A DNA stretch of 32,785 nt from Parcubacteria group bacterium GW2011_GWC1_45_13 (lineage in GTDB: Bacteria; Patescibacteriota; Minisyncoccia; UBA11713; 2-01-FULL-45-33), in contig LCKG01000005.1 in NCBI GenBank assembly GCA_001001285.1, forward strand, positions 1-32,785, in the 5' to 3' direction. Of the stretch, positions 21,903-30,682 are shown in pieces (positions within the stretch are counted from its first letter, which is position 1; each line of letters opens with the position of its first letter). The notes below the pieces were generated by a model. That model made no database searches and was not told where the DNA came from. It was given only the letters and a program-made list of their open reading frames with translations. Both the position numbers and the translations under genes were made by a program.

Positions 21903-23075
21903 ATGCGGACTTCATATTCCAATCTAAATACTTTTAAACAGTGCCCGCAAAAATTTAAGTTTCAAATAATTGATAAAATAAAGGCGCCGAGATCTCCAGA
22001 AGCTTTATTTGGAAGTTCGGTACATGAAACGATGAAATTCATGTTTTCGCATGATCCCCTTTTCCCGACTTTAGACGAGATTTTGGGACATTTTTCGGAA
22101 AATTGGAAAGCTGCATTAAATAGAACATCAGGTTTGGCTCAGGAGCTCACTCAAATCTATGAAGAAAGCGGTAGAGGCATGATAAAAAATTTCTATAAAA
22201 ATAATCCGCCGTGGAATTTTTCGGTTGTGGACACGGAATCGCATTTTGAGGTTTTATTGCCGGACGCAAATGGACAAACCCATATCTTGGCCGGCATAAT
22301 TGACCGTGTGGACAAAATCGGAGACGGCGAATATGAAATTATAGATTATAAAACCAGCCGCCGGCTCCCCTCGCAGGAGGCAGTGGACGTTGATTTTCAA
22401 ATGTCGCTTTACCATATGGCGCTCTTGCGACGCTGGCCGGGGACAGACCCCGCGAAAATAAAACTCTCGCTTTATTTTTTAAAGCATAACGAAAAAATTT
22501 CCTCCATGCGCTCAAATGCGGCGTTGGAGGCGACCCGAGAAGCAGTGCTTAAAACTATCCGGGACATTGAGCAAAAAACAATAAAAAACGATTTTCCGCC
22601 AATAGTCTCCAAACTTTGCGATTACTGCCCTTATAAGCGGATTTGCCCCGCTTGGAAGCATTTATACAAAAAAGAAGAGCAAAATTTTGATGAAGCAAAA
22701 TTGCAGGAAGCCCTTAAAGAATATTTTGAGATAAAAGGCGTCGCGTCAAAAAATGAGGCTCGCCTGTCGGAGCTTCAGGGCGTTATTAAATCTTATATGG
22801 AGGCAAATAAGCTAGAACGCGTTTTTGACGAACGCGGATATTATATTTCTAAAAAAATCCAGCAGCGCTTTAAATACGATTTTGATAAAGTGCGCGAAAT
22901 TTTAACTGCCGCGGGGCTTGAAAACGAATGGCAAAAAATACTTGAGGCAGATGAGAAAAAACTAAAACTGATTTTAAAAACCCTCTCCCCCGCCCTCCGC
23001 GCCCAGATTGAGTCGCATAGGGTTTTAGCAAAGGAATTTATCGTCTTGACTTCTTCCACGAAGCCTGTAAAATAA
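21903..23075 (+). CDS. PD-(D/E)XK nuclease, RecB/Cas4-like with Fe-S cysteines, 390 aa
   Basis: The N-terminal SYSNLNTFKQCPQKFKFQ and FGSSVHETMKF, then LAGIIDRVDKIGDG and EIIDYKTSR, form the PD-(D/E)XK active site of the PDDEXK_1 family (His, Asp, Asp and Lys). CDYCPYKRICPAW, together with the N-terminal Cys, fits the four-Cys iron-sulfur cluster of AddB- and Cas4-type nucleases. There is no helicase domain and no CRISPR genes are nearby, so a role in DNA repair is more likely than in adaptation. Its C-terminal ~130 residues are helical and unassigned. Near-leaderless start. Confidence 0.88.
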   Translation: MRTSYSNLNTFKQCPQKFKFQIIDKIKAPRSPEALFGSSVHETMKFMFSHDPLFPTLDEILGHFSENWKAALNRTSGLAQELTQIYEESGRGMIKNFYKNNPPWNFSVVDTESHFEVLLPDANGQTHILAGIIDRVDKIGDGEYEIIDYKTSRRLPSQEAVDVDFQMSLYHMALLRRWPGTDPAKIKLSLYFLKHNEKISSMRSNAALEATREAVLKTIRDIEQKTIKNDFPPIVSKLCDYCPYKRICPAWKHLYKKEEQNFDEAKLQEALKEYFEIKGVASKNEARLSELQGVIKSYMEANKLERVFDERGYYISKKIQQRFKYDFDKVREILTAAGLENEWQKILEADEKKLKLILKTLSPALRAQIESHRVLAKEFIVLTSSTKPVK

Positions 23076-23081
23076 CTTAAT

Positions 23082-23354
23082 ATGGCGCATACAAAAGCGG
23101 GAGGGTCGTCACAAAACGCAAGGGATTCGCAGGCTAAATACCTTGGGATTAAGCTTTACGCGGGCGAGAAAGCCAAGCCGGGCGCTATTTTGGTGCGCCA
23201 GCGTGGCACTAAGTTTATTCCCGGAAACGGCGTCAGAATTGGCAAAGACGACACGATTTATGCCATTAAAGAAGGTGTTGTGAAATATGAAACTAAACGG
23301 AAAACCAGATTTGACGGCTCAAAGAAATCGGTCAGCAAAGTTTCAGTGGTTTAG
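23082..23354 (+). CDS. rpmA: 50S ribosomal protein L27
   Basis: The whole protein matches L27: MAHTKAGGSSQNARDSQAKYLG, GAILVRQRGTKFIPG and GKDDTIYAIKEGVVKY. The N-terminus begins directly with the mature Ala-His form. It starts six bases after the nuclease gene without an SD. rpmA is usually next to rplU; here rplU lies 5.3 kb away on the other strand. Confidence 0.97.
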   Translation: MAHTKAGGSSQNARDSQAKYLGIKLYAGEKAKPGAILVRQRGTKFIPGNGVRIGKDDTIYAIKEGVVKYETKRKTRFDGSKKSVSKVSVV

Positions 23355-23355
23355 T

Positions 23356-23853
23356 TTATTCTTTTTCTACTTCAATTTTTATTGTGATACTTTCCCCTGC
23401 CTTGCCGGCAGGCAGGCCTTTTGGGCCCATGATGCGGGCTTCGTAGGCTCCAATGGTTTTTATTGGGGGATCAAAACGTATCATTTTGGGCTCAATATTT
23501 TGTGGGATGTGGAAGTTCAGCTGTTTTAGCGCTTCAATGATTTCTTCTCTGGAAACGGCGGCGTAGAGCCGGCCGTTTTTGTAGGCCTTTTTCTTAATCA
23601 CAATCCTCCCCTGCCCATCCGGCAGGCGGGGTTTAGCTAGGACCGCTTGAAGTGCGTGGAATCCCTCATATTCATGCTCCTTTTGGATTTTTTTACTCTT
23701 TAATTCTTCTTCCGTCCTTTTTATATTTTCCGGCGTGGCCGGGGCGGCTAAATTCCGCAAAATTAAAAAATTTCTGGCATAGCCGTCCGATGTTTCTTTA
23801 ATCTCACCCCTTCTGCCTAATTTAGCTACATCTTTTAATAAAATGATTTTCAT
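23356..23853 (-). CDS. rplI: 50S ribosomal protein L9 with two in-frame insertions
   Basis: The N-terminal domain KIILLKDVAKLGRRGEI and DGYARNFLI is canonical, followed by the connecting helix and the C-terminal domain (RLYAAVSREEIIEAL). At 165 residues it exceeds the usual ~148. Two palindromic insertions account for the excess: RLPDGQG (about residues 76-82) and GLPAGKAG (about 145-152). It begins directly after the TGA of the ctp gene (TGAATG), without an SD, and ends one base from the stop of convergent rpmA. Confidence 0.95.
   Translation of the reverse strand: MKIILLKDVAKLGRRGEIKETSDGYARNFLILRNLAAPATPENIKRTEEELKSKKIQKEHEYEGFHALQAVLAKPRLPDGQGRIVIKKKAYKNGRLYAAVSREEIIEALKQLNFHIPQNIEPKMIRFDPPIKTIGAYEARIMGPKGLPAGKAGESITIKIEVEKE
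23394..23418. repeat. GC-rich palindromic element in rplI, copy 1
   Basis: CCTGCC and GGCAGG arms flank TTGCC, with a further CAGG. On the coding strand it reads GLPAGKAG. Nineteen of 21 bases match the copy in rplU, in the same frame. Confidence 0.85.
23605..23631. repeat. GC-rich palindromic element in rplI, copy 2
   Basis: CCCCTGCC and GGCAGGCGGGG arms around CATCC. The coding strand gives RLPDGQG, a variant of the LPAGKAG peptide. Confidence 0.8.
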
Positions 23854-25113
23854 TCATTGTGATTTTAGTATTTCAATCGCCTTTTCCATAACTGGATCTC
23901 GGCCGGACGCGATATCTTCTTTGGTCGGTTTTAATTCAATATCAGGCATAAGCCCGCCTTCGGAAATGGAATAACCATTCGGTGTAAGCCATTTGGCCAC
24001 TGTAATTTTTATGGAGGTATCCGCTGTAAGCGGCAGAAATTCCTGCACCGATCCCTTCCCAAAGGTTTTTTCGCCGATTAGTTTCGCTTTGCCGTGGTCT
24101 TTTAGGGCGCCTGCCAAAATTTCGGAAGCCGAAGCAGAACCCTGATTAACCAAAACAACCATAGGCAGGTTTTTAAAAACATTGTAGCCCTTACTGCGAT
24201 GCACTTTGTTTTCTTCTCTCCCGCCATAGTTTTCCGTGACCACAACGTTCCCTTGTGGCAAAAACCAGCTGGCTATATCCACGGCGGCTTCCAAGAATCC
24301 TCCGGGGTTGTTGCGGAGGTCAATTATCAATTTACTACGATTCTTTACAATCATTTCCCGGAGCGCACTTCTGAAGCTCTCCGGAGAATTTTCCGAAAAA
24401 TTATAAAGCCTAATCACAAAAATATCGCCCAAGTCTTCCTCCTTTTTCTCGCTACCTTTTTGGGTTACAACTTTTTTGGTTTCTGTATCGATGATGGGAA
24501 TTTTTATCACGTCGCGCTCCACCTCAATAACTCGGCTTTCCTCGTCCCCATTTCTGGCGATAGTCAGTTTAACTTTGGTCCCTTTTGGCCCCCGAATCAG
24601 TGTCACAGCTTCTTCCACGGTGAGGTCCGGCGTGATTTTGTCGTCTATTTTTAAAATTTTATCTCCAGCGCTGATTCCAGCGCGCTCGGCTGGAGAGCCC
24701 TTAAGCGGAGCAACCACGGTAAGAATTTCTTTTCTGATGCCGATTTCCATCCCCACTCCCTCAAACTCTCCTTGTATTGAGCTTTTAAAAATTTTTGATT
24801 CTTCCGGATTAAAAAACACGCTATAAGGGTCGCCCAAGGATTTTACCATCCCGGAAATCGCGCCGTAGACCATATCTTGTCTTGTAACCTTGTTTATGTT
24901 CACATATTTTCCTTCAGCGATGTTCCAGGCGCGCCAAAATTCCGAGAAGTCCACTTCTTCCCTGTCCGCGCTTATCTGTGGGGCTGTATTCAGTATTTTG
25001 GCTACTTGGCTTTCCGGGGATGTTTTTAGGCCTGAATAGAAGCCGATAGAAAACACCGCCGCCAAAATAATGGCGGCTATTGCCAACCAGCCAAATTTCT
25101 TCAGCCAATTCAT
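23854..25113 (-). CDS. C-terminal processing peptidase (S41, CtpA-like), 419 aa
   Basis: An N-terminal signal anchor (about residues 7-27) places the protease at the outer face of the membrane. A PDZ domain (about 110-190) contains GDKILKIDDKITPDLTVEEA, followed by the S41 core with LIIDLRNNPGGFLEAAVDI. The catalytic Ser is in GSASASEIL and the Lys in GEKTFGKGSVQ. Length is normal. The ATG directly follows GGGGGG, but a GATAAT six bases further up makes a leaderless start likely. rplI follows with no gap, an unusual pairing. Confidence 0.93.
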   Translation of the reverse strand: MNWLKKFGWLAIAAIILAAVFSIGFYSGLKTSPESQVAKILNTAPQISADREEVDFSEFWRAWNIAEGKYVNINKVTRQDMVYGAISGMVKSLGDPYSVFFNPEESKIFKSSIQGEFEGVGMEIGIRKEILTVVAPLKGSPAERAGISAGDKILKIDDKITPDLTVEEAVTLIRGPKGTKVKLTIARNGDEESRVIEVERDVIKIPIIDTETKKVVTQKGSEKKEEDLGDIFVIRLYNFSENSPESFRSALREMIVKNRSKLIIDLRNNPGGFLEAAVDIASWFLPQGNVVVTENYGGREENKVHRSKGYNVFKNLPMVVLVNQGSASASEILAGALKDHGKAKLIGEKTFGKGSVQEFLPLTADTSIKITVAKWLTPNGYSISEGGLMPDIELKPTKEDIASGRDPVMEKAIEILKSQ

Positions 25114-25158
25114 CCCCCCATTATCTCAAAAAGAAATTTATAGTACAATAGTAAAATA

Positions 25159-26586
25159 GTGAATCTGAAAATTTATAATTTCTTGACCAGAAGAAAAGAA
25201 CCGTTTAAGCCCATAAAAAAGGGCTTGGTTGGATTTTACGCTTGCGGGCCAACGGTTTATAACTATGCCCATATTGGCAATTTTCGCACTTATATTTTTG
25301 AAGATGTTTTGAGGCGAACACTGGAATATGCTGGATACAAAGTTAAGCACGTGATGAATATTACGGATGTAGGGCATCTTACATCTGATGCGGATGCAGG
25401 CGAAGACAAGATTGAAAAAGAAGCCAGGAAAGAAAAAAAATCTGTTTGGAATATTGCTAAATTTTACGAAAAAGCATTCTTTGCAGATATAGATGCATTG
25501 CATATAAAACAGGCGGAATTAATAGTCCGCGCAACCGACTCAATCAAGACTCAAATAAAAATAATAAAAATCCTTATTAAAAAGAAGTATGCTTACGAAA
25601 CATCTACTGCGGTATATTTTCATGTTCCTAAATTTAAAAATTATTCCAGATATTCTAGACAACCGCTAAAAAATTTAATAATCGGCGCGCGCGCCGAAGT
25701 AGTCTCCGATAATGAGAAAAAACATCCTGCTGATTTTGTTCTTTGGTTTAAAGCTGTTGGCAGATTTCAAAACCATGTTATGCGATGGCCTTCTCCGTGG
25801 GGCGACGGGTTTCCCGGTTGGCATATAGAGTGTTCCGCAATATCTTCGGAAAATTTGGGGCAGCCTTTTGATATTCATGCAGGCGGCGTAGATCATATTT
25901 TCCCGCACCACACAAATGAAATAGCTCAATCAGAGGCAGCATATGGAAAAAAATTAGCGCATTTTTGGCTAGAAGGAGAACACTTGATAATTGACAGCAA
26001 GCGCATGGGTAAATCTTTGGGAAATTTTTATATTCTGCGAGATCTCGAAAAGAAAGAATTTTGGCCAGAATCTTTTCGTTATCTTGTTTTGAGTGCACAC
26101 TATCGCTCACAGCTTAATTTTACTCTGGAATCTCTACAGTCAGCGGAAAACGCCTTTCTTGGCTTAACTATATTCATTTCGAGATTAAAGGCAGATTTAG
26201 CTCAATCGGTTAAAAGAATAAGCGTGTTTCGTACATTAAATCGTTTTCAAGTCAACTTTCAAAAAGCTGTCTTCGATGATTTAAATACCCCAAAGGCGCT
26301 CGCAGTTATGTGGAATTTGGTGCATGAGTACAATAAAAATTCTAAAAAATTCAACCCCAAAGATATTTTGGCTCTCTTTTATGATTTTGATAAAGTTTTG
26401 GGGCTCGGATTCGCTAACATAGGACCAGAAGCCTTATCTACTGAGGCGCAAAAACTCTTAAAAGAACGTGAAAAGGCGCGTAAAGCCGGCGATTTTAAGA
26501 AAGCAGATGAAATTCGCCTACAAATAAAACATCTGGGTTGGCAGGTCAGCGATACCACGGGAGGTTCACAGCTTTTTCACCTATGA
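25159..26586 (+). CDS. cysS: cysteinyl-tRNA synthetase
   Basis: The class I enzyme charges tRNA-Cys. The N-terminal YACGPTVYNYAHIGNFR holds the zinc Cys and HIGH-type motif. WHIECSA, DIHAGGVDHIFPHHTNE and the KMSKS-equivalent KRMGKSLGN follow. The last motif has Gly where Ser is usual. The length of 475 is normal. Start is GTG with TACAAT about nine bases upstream and no SD. It appears as a single gene between the divergent ctp and the dnaB-recR pair. Codon use is more AT-rich than in dnaB. Confidence 0.95.
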   Translation: MNLKIYNFLTRRKEPFKPIKKGLVGFYACGPTVYNYAHIGNFRTYIFEDVLRRTLEYAGYKVKHVMNITDVGHLTSDADAGEDKIEKEARKEKKSVWNIAKFYEKAFFADIDALHIKQAELIVRATDSIKTQIKIIKILIKKKYAYETSTAVYFHVPKFKNYSRYSRQPLKNLIIGARAEVVSDNEKKHPADFVLWFKAVGRFQNHVMRWPSPWGDGFPGWHIECSAISSENLGQPFDIHAGGVDHIFPHHTNEIAQSEAAYGKKLAHFWLEGEHLIIDSKRMGKSLGNFYILRDLEKKEFWPESFRYLVLSAHYRSQLNFTLESLQSAENAFLGLTIFISRLKADLAQSVKRISVFRTLNRFQVNFQKAVFDDLNTPKALAVMWNLVHEYNKNSKKFNPKDILALFYDFDKVLGLGFANIGPEALSTEAQKLLKEREKARKAGDFKKADEIRLQIKHLGWQVSDTTGGSQLFHL

Positions 26587-26635
26587 TTCACTTTTGGGCT
26601 ATTGCAATATTATTCTTTTCTTTTAAACTAAAATA

Positions 26636-27985
26636 ATGGCTCAAGTTTTTTCACCTTTCGGCGTCTCTCGGATGCCTCCTCAAAATATTGAGGCTGAAAT
26701 TTCGCTTCTGGGCTCTTTACTTTTAGATGGCGGCATAATTGACGAAGTAGCCGACATGCTCGGGCCGGAAGATTTTTATAAAAGAGAGCATCAAATCATA
26801 TACGAAGCTATAATTAATTTATTTAACAGGCAAAAAGCGATAGATGTTCTAACTGTTGGGGATACTTTGAAAGCGAATGGCAAATTGGAGGAGGCTGGAG
26901 GGAATTCCTGCCTTACTGCTTTGGTAAATTCCGTTCCCACCGCTTCCAACGCGGTTTACTATGCTGAAATAGTCCACAAAAAGAAAATTCTAAGGGATCT
27001 TATATCGGCTTCACATGAAATTTCCCAATTGGGATATAGAGAAGGCGAAGACGTGGAGATTTTAATGGACGAGGTTGAAAAAAAAATTTTTGCTATAGCC
27101 CAAAAATCGTTGGTTAGAGGTTTTGAGTCGGTGGCCGGCGCTTTGGGAGAAGCTTGGGAAAGAATTGACCGGCTTCACAAATCTGGAGGTGGCAATTTGC
27201 GCGGAGTACCTACGGGGTTTAAGGAATTAGACAATAAACTTTCCGGATTTCAAAAGTCGGATTTCATTGTACTAGCTGCGCGTCCTTCTTTGGGCAAAAC
27301 CGCTTTAGCCATGGACATCGCGAGACACGTGGCCTTAAACGAAAAAATTCCTGTGGGAATTTTTTCTCTAGAAATGTCCAGAGAACAACTGGTGGACAGA
27401 TTAATCGCGGCGGAGGCGCACGTGGATCTTTGGCATCTTCGCACTGGGAGGCTTTCTTCGGAAGATGATTTTGAAAGCATCAGGGACGCCATGGGCAGAT
27501 TAAACAGCGCGCCGCTTTTTATAGACGATGAGGTTTCCACAAACATTCTGCAAATGCGCGCCAAGGCCAGAAGGCTTCAAGCTGAAAAAAATCTGGGTTT
27601 AATTATTGTGGATTATTTGCAGCTAATGGTGCCCAGAATTCAGTCGGACAATATGGTCCAGCAGATTACAGAAATTTCCCGCTCCCTAAAAGCTTTAGCT
27701 AGAGAACTAAACGTCCCAGTACTCGCGCTTTCACAACTTAGCCGTGCGATTGAGTCCAGGCCCAATAAAAGGCCCCAACTTTCCGATCTCAGAGATTCTG
27801 GAGCGATTGAGCAGGACGCCGATGTGGTTATATTTATTCACAGGGAGGATTTGGTAAAAGAAAATTCCGACAGGCCGAACCAAGCAGATCTTTTGATAGA
27901 AAAACACAGAAACGGCCCCACCGGCAAGGCGACGCTTTATTTCAACAAAGAAAAAGCCAGTTTTTCGTCTCTGGAACCGAATTAA
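26636..27985 (+). CDS. dnaB: replicative DNA helicase
   Basis: DnaB is the hexameric 5'-3' helicase of the replication fork. The N-terminal domain begins PPQNIEAEISLLGSLLLDGG. The RecA-like domain has Walker A ARPSLGKTALA (about 216-226), FSLEMSREQLVDRL, Walker B-like LIIVDYLQLM, ALSQLSRAIESR and SDLRDSGAIEQDADVVIFIHR. The length of 449 is normal and no intein is present. Its TAA shares a base with the recR ATG. Confidence 0.97.
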   Translation: MAQVFSPFGVSRMPPQNIEAEISLLGSLLLDGGIIDEVADMLGPEDFYKREHQIIYEAIINLFNRQKAIDVLTVGDTLKANGKLEEAGGNSCLTALVNSVPTASNAVYYAEIVHKKKILRDLISASHEISQLGYREGEDVEILMDEVEKKIFAIAQKSLVRGFESVAGALGEAWERIDRLHKSGGGNLRGVPTGFKELDNKLSGFQKSDFIVLAARPSLGKTALAMDIARHVALNEKIPVGIFSLEMSREQLVDRLIAAEAHVDLWHLRTGRLSSEDDFESIRDAMGRLNSAPLFIDDEVSTNILQMRAKARRLQAEKNLGLIIVDYLQLMVPRIQSDNMVQQITEISRSLKALARELNVPVLALSQLSRAIESRPNKRPQLSDLRDSGAIEQDADVVIFIHREDLVKENSDRPNQADLLIEKHRNGPTGKATLYFNKEKASFSSLEPN

Positions 27986-28608
27986 TGGAAACGAATTATT
28001 TTCTTGAGCTAAGAAATTTTCTGGAAAAACTTCCCGGCGTGGGCCCTAGGCAGGCCGCCAGATATGTCTGGGCGTTTTTGGATTTTAGCAAAAAAGACCG
28101 CGAAAAACTTGCAGATTTATTACAGAATCTGGATAAAAATTTAAGAAGATGCAGAGAATGTTTCCGGGCTTTCATGGGCGGAGGAGAAGTTTGCGGTTTT
28201 TGCTTGCCCACTTCACGCAGAGAACACCAAAAAATAATGGTTTTGGAGCGTGACAGCGATTTATTGAATATGGAGAAATCAGGGGTGTATAAGGGACTTT
28301 ACCATGTTTTGGGCGGCGTTATAGACCCAACGGATGAAAATGCCGTGGCGCGCGAAAGGATTAAAGCGCTTTATGAGCGTGTAAACTTGGACGTCGGACG
28401 TCCAACGTCCTTAGAAATTATTCTGGCGCTTCCTACTACAAAACTGGGCGAATTTACCGCGAGCTATGTTGAAAAAGTTTTGGAGCCGTTGGCTATTAAA
28501 TCCAAAAAAATAAAAATTTCCCGCCTGGCGCGGGGCCTTTCCACCGGAGTTGAACTGGAATATGCAGACGAGATGACTTTGAAACAGGCCATGCAGAATC
28601 GGAAGTAA
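27985..28608 (+). CDS. recR: recombination protein RecR with in-frame palindromic insertion
   Basis: RecR works with RecF/RecO to load RecA on gapped DNA. The helix-hairpin-helix LEKLPGVGPRQAARY, the zinc finger CRECFRAFMGGGEVCGFC, the Toprim start IMVLERDSDLLNMEKSG and LYHVLGGVIDPTDE are present. At about residues 134-143 the sequence NLDVGRPTSLEI is encoded by the GGACGTCGGACGTCC palindrome, between the conserved Toprim helix and ILALPTTKLGEFTASYV. It is coupled to dnaB (1-base overlap) and its stop directly abuts the stop of convergent rplU. Confidence 0.95.
   Translation: METNYFLELRNFLEKLPGVGPRQAARYVWAFLDFSKKDREKLADLLQNLDKNLRRCRECFRAFMGGGEVCGFCLPTSRREHQKIMVLERDSDLLNMEKSGVYKGLYHVLGGVIDPTDENAVARERIKALYERVNLDVGRPTSLEIILALPTTKLGEFTASYVEKVLEPLAIKSKKIKISRLARGLSTGVELEYADEMTLKQAMQNRK
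28389..28403. repeat. palindromic element inside recR
   Basis: GGACGTCGGACGTCC, identical to the unit repeated in gltX, is followed by AACGTCC. It is read in frame as DVGRPTS. Confidence 0.85.
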
Positions 28609-28938
28609 TTAAAATTTAAGGATTTTTACGATATTTACCTGCTGGCGGTGGCCTTTTTTTCTGCGATAGCGTGTTTTGGAGTGGTATTTAAAAATCGTGA
28701 CTTTGGGAAGCCGTTTTTCTTCCAGAAGCTCCGCGGATACTTTTTTGCCTTCCAAATACGGCTTCCCTGCTTCGATTTTGTTATCTCCTGCCTTGTCGGC
28801 AGACAGGTCAACCAAAAGCAAAACTTTATCAAAATCAAATTTAGCCCCCGCCTTCTGCGGGAGTTTTTCCACTTGTATTTTTTGTCCTTCGGAAACCAAA
28901 TACTGTTTCCCTCCGGTTTCAATTACCGCGATTTTCAT
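28609..28938 (-). CDS. rplU: 50S ribosomal protein L21 with in-frame insertion
   Basis: MKIAVIETGGKQYLVSEGQ is the canonical L21 start, and GHRQQVNIVKI with SKTRYRRKKGHR the conserved end. Between KVLLLVD and NKIEAGKPYLEG lies LSADKAGD (about residues 44-51), encoded by a palindromic element homologous to the one in rplI. Length 109. No SD. The downstream stop abuts the recR stop. Confidence 0.96.
   Translation of the reverse strand: MKIAVIETGGKQYLVSEGQKIQVEKLPQKAGAKFDFDKVLLLVDLSADKAGDNKIEAGKPYLEGKKVSAELLEEKRLPKVTIFKYHSKTRYRRKKGHRQQVNIVKILKF
28787..28807. repeat. GC-rich palindromic element in rplU
   Basis: CCTGCCT and AGACAGG arms pair with one wobble around TGTCGGC. The coding strand reads LSADKAG, aligned in frame with the LPAGKAG copy in rplI. 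Confidence 0.85.
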
Positions 28939-28951
28939 AATGGTTTCTATT

Positions 28952-29992
28952 TTACTCCATTTCGTCCGGTTTGTCCAGAAGCGCTAGCTCGTATTCGCCG
29001 CCCCTGCCTGCTATCCGTAAAACGTCTTTGTCTATTTTTTTAAATTCTTTTTGGGCGCTGTTGTAGGCTCCGACCGTCTGCGAAAGACCCTTGCCTATTT
29101 TGTTAACAAAATCGTCATAACTCAAAAGATGCTTGTGCAGATTTTCCACTTGTTTTATGATATCCTGTGTTTGTTCAGAAATTTTTTGATTTTTGAGACC
29201 CTGTAAAACCGTTTGTAAATACGCAAGAAATGAAGTTGGAGACACCACAATAACGCGTTTTTGGCCAGCGTAATTTATGAGGTTTCTGGTGTCGTCAGCG
29301 ACAGCTCCGACTTTATTTATAAGAAGGTCGTAATACACGGCCTCGGAAGGAATAAACATAAACGCGAAATCCATTGTATTTTCTTCCGGCTTCACATATT
29401 TCGATGTTTCGTCAATGCGGATTTTAAGGTCAGCGACAAATGCCTGCTCGTATCTTTTTTTATCCATGGCGTCCCGCGCCTCCAAAATTCTATTATAATT
29501 TTCCAGACTGAATTTGGAGTCAATTGGAATTATGCGCTTATCCACAAAAACAACCGCATCCACGATAACCCCGTCAGAAAAAGCATATTGCATTTGGTAG
29601 CTACCGGGAGGAAGCACGTTTTTAAGCACGGTTTCCAGATAATACTCGCCTAAAATCCCCCGTTGCTTGGGATTTTTTAAAATATCCTGAAGATTTTTAA
29701 GCTGGTCGGCGAAATTTACCACTTGCCGGTTGGTTTCATCTAATTTAGTCAATCGTTCTGTAACATTTCTTATAATCTTTGCCGATTCGCCGAATTGGCT
29801 CTGCATTATCTTGGTGGACTCCCCCATTTGTTGCCCCACCACGCGGGAAAGCTCTTGTATTTGGTTTTGGAGCATTAAAAACGATTCGCCGCCATCTTTC
29901 AGTCCGCTTCCTTTTTTACCTAAAAAATAAAAAACCACCGCCCCCGCCACGGCTCCCAATATAATAAACAATGCTATTAAACCTCCGCTCAT
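28952..29992 (-). CDS. rmuC: DNA recombination protein RmuC-like, 346 aa
   Basis: An N-terminal transmembrane helix (about residues 5-25) is followed by a coiled-coil region and the RmuC domain: NPKQRGILGEYYLETVLKNVLPPGSYQMQY, VDAVVFVDKRIIPIDSKF, TMDFAFMFIPSEAVYYDLL and KRVIVVSPTSFLAYLQTV. RmuC is thought to be a membrane-anchored nuclease-like protein limiting DNA rearrangements; its mechanism is not settled. It lies 13 bases upstream of rplU in the minus-strand run. TTAAAT just before the ATG suggests a leaderless start. Confidence 0.92.
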   Translation of the reverse strand: MSGGLIALFIILGAVAGAVVFYFLGKKGSGLKDGGESFLMLQNQIQELSRVVGQQMGESTKIMQSQFGESAKIIRNVTERLTKLDETNRQVVNFADQLKNLQDILKNPKQRGILGEYYLETVLKNVLPPGSYQMQYAFSDGVIVDAVVFVDKRIIPIDSKFSLENYNRILEARDAMDKKRYEQAFVADLKIRIDETSKYVKPEENTMDFAFMFIPSEAVYYDLLINKVGAVADDTRNLINYAGQKRVIVVSPTSFLAYLQTVLQGLKNQKISEQTQDIIKQVENLHKHLLSYDDFVNKIGKGLSQTVGAYNSAQKEFKKIDKDVLRIAGRGGEYELALLDKPDEME

Positions 29993-30024
29993 TCCCTTAT
30001 TTAAGCACTTTTTCTAACGCAGGT

Positions 30025-30678
30025 CTATGTTTTAGACTCAAGCCCCGATTCAAATATTTTTTTATCTTTCGGGAAGAAAACGCAGGCGATGTGGTAAATC
30101 GTAAAAGTGATAAAAAACGCCGCCAGAACGTCTATGGAATAATGCAAATGCCCCATCAGTACGACTGCGCCGAAAAGCAGAGAGGACGCTATAAAAAACA
30201 CGCGAAGGCGAAAATTTTCCCAAAAAAGCAGGGCGAGCAAAAACGGAAGCCCGGTGTGCGCTGAAAAAAATAAATCGCCCCCCGGAGTAAAATAATTAAC
30301 TACATTTGCCGGAGAAATTACCAATTGCGACGGAAAAGGCCCGATATGGGTTAAACTGATGAAAATAGAACGTATCAAGATAAACAAGCTAATACTTTTC
30401 AACGTGAAGGGAATCAGATGAAGCCGCATTATCAAAATATAAGCAACAAATAGATAAAAAAATACAGGCCCATAAATAAATATCCCGTCCACATCATACA
30501 CGCGGATATTGTCCAGAATTAAATCAGTTACAGCATTACTTGCCTTTTCCGTAGCATATACGCCAGCATAAAAATTGATGACAAGAGAGGCCAAAAGAAT
30601 TAAAAAGGAAAGCATGAGAGAAACGAGAAATTCCTTATTATTTACATACACCGCGTATTTTCGTTTTATTTTATTCAT
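30025..30678 (-). CDS. PAP2/sphingomyelin-synthase-like membrane phosphotransferase, 217 aa
   Basis: Around six transmembrane helices are predicted. GGDLFFSAHTGLPFLLALLFW and GHLHYSIDVLAAFFIT hold the His-His-Asp triad of the PAP2_C (sphingomyelin synthase-like) group, which moves or removes phospho-head groups on lipids. The exact substrate is unknown; a lipid phosphatase or a head-group transferase both fit. It starts four bases after the GT2 gene stop and belongs with the glycosyltransferases and the DedA protein, pointing to envelope lipid or glycolipid metabolism. Confidence 0.8.
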   Translation of the reverse strand: MNKIKRKYAVYVNNKEFLVSLMLSFLILLASLVINFYAGVYATEKASNAVTDLILDNIRVYDVDGIFIYGPVFFYLFVAYILIMRLHLIPFTLKSISLFILIRSIFISLTHIGPFPSQLVISPANVVNYFTPGGDLFFSAHTGLPFLLALLFWENFRLRVFFIASSLLFGAVVLMGHLHYSIDVLAAFFITFTIYHIACVFFPKDKKIFESGLESKT

Positions 30679-30682
30679 GTTG

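Noticed and set aside
21903-23075. The RecB-like nuclease as a CRISPR Cas4
   Set aside because: No cas1, cas2 or repeat array is present, and the length (390) and C-terminal extension exceed Cas4.
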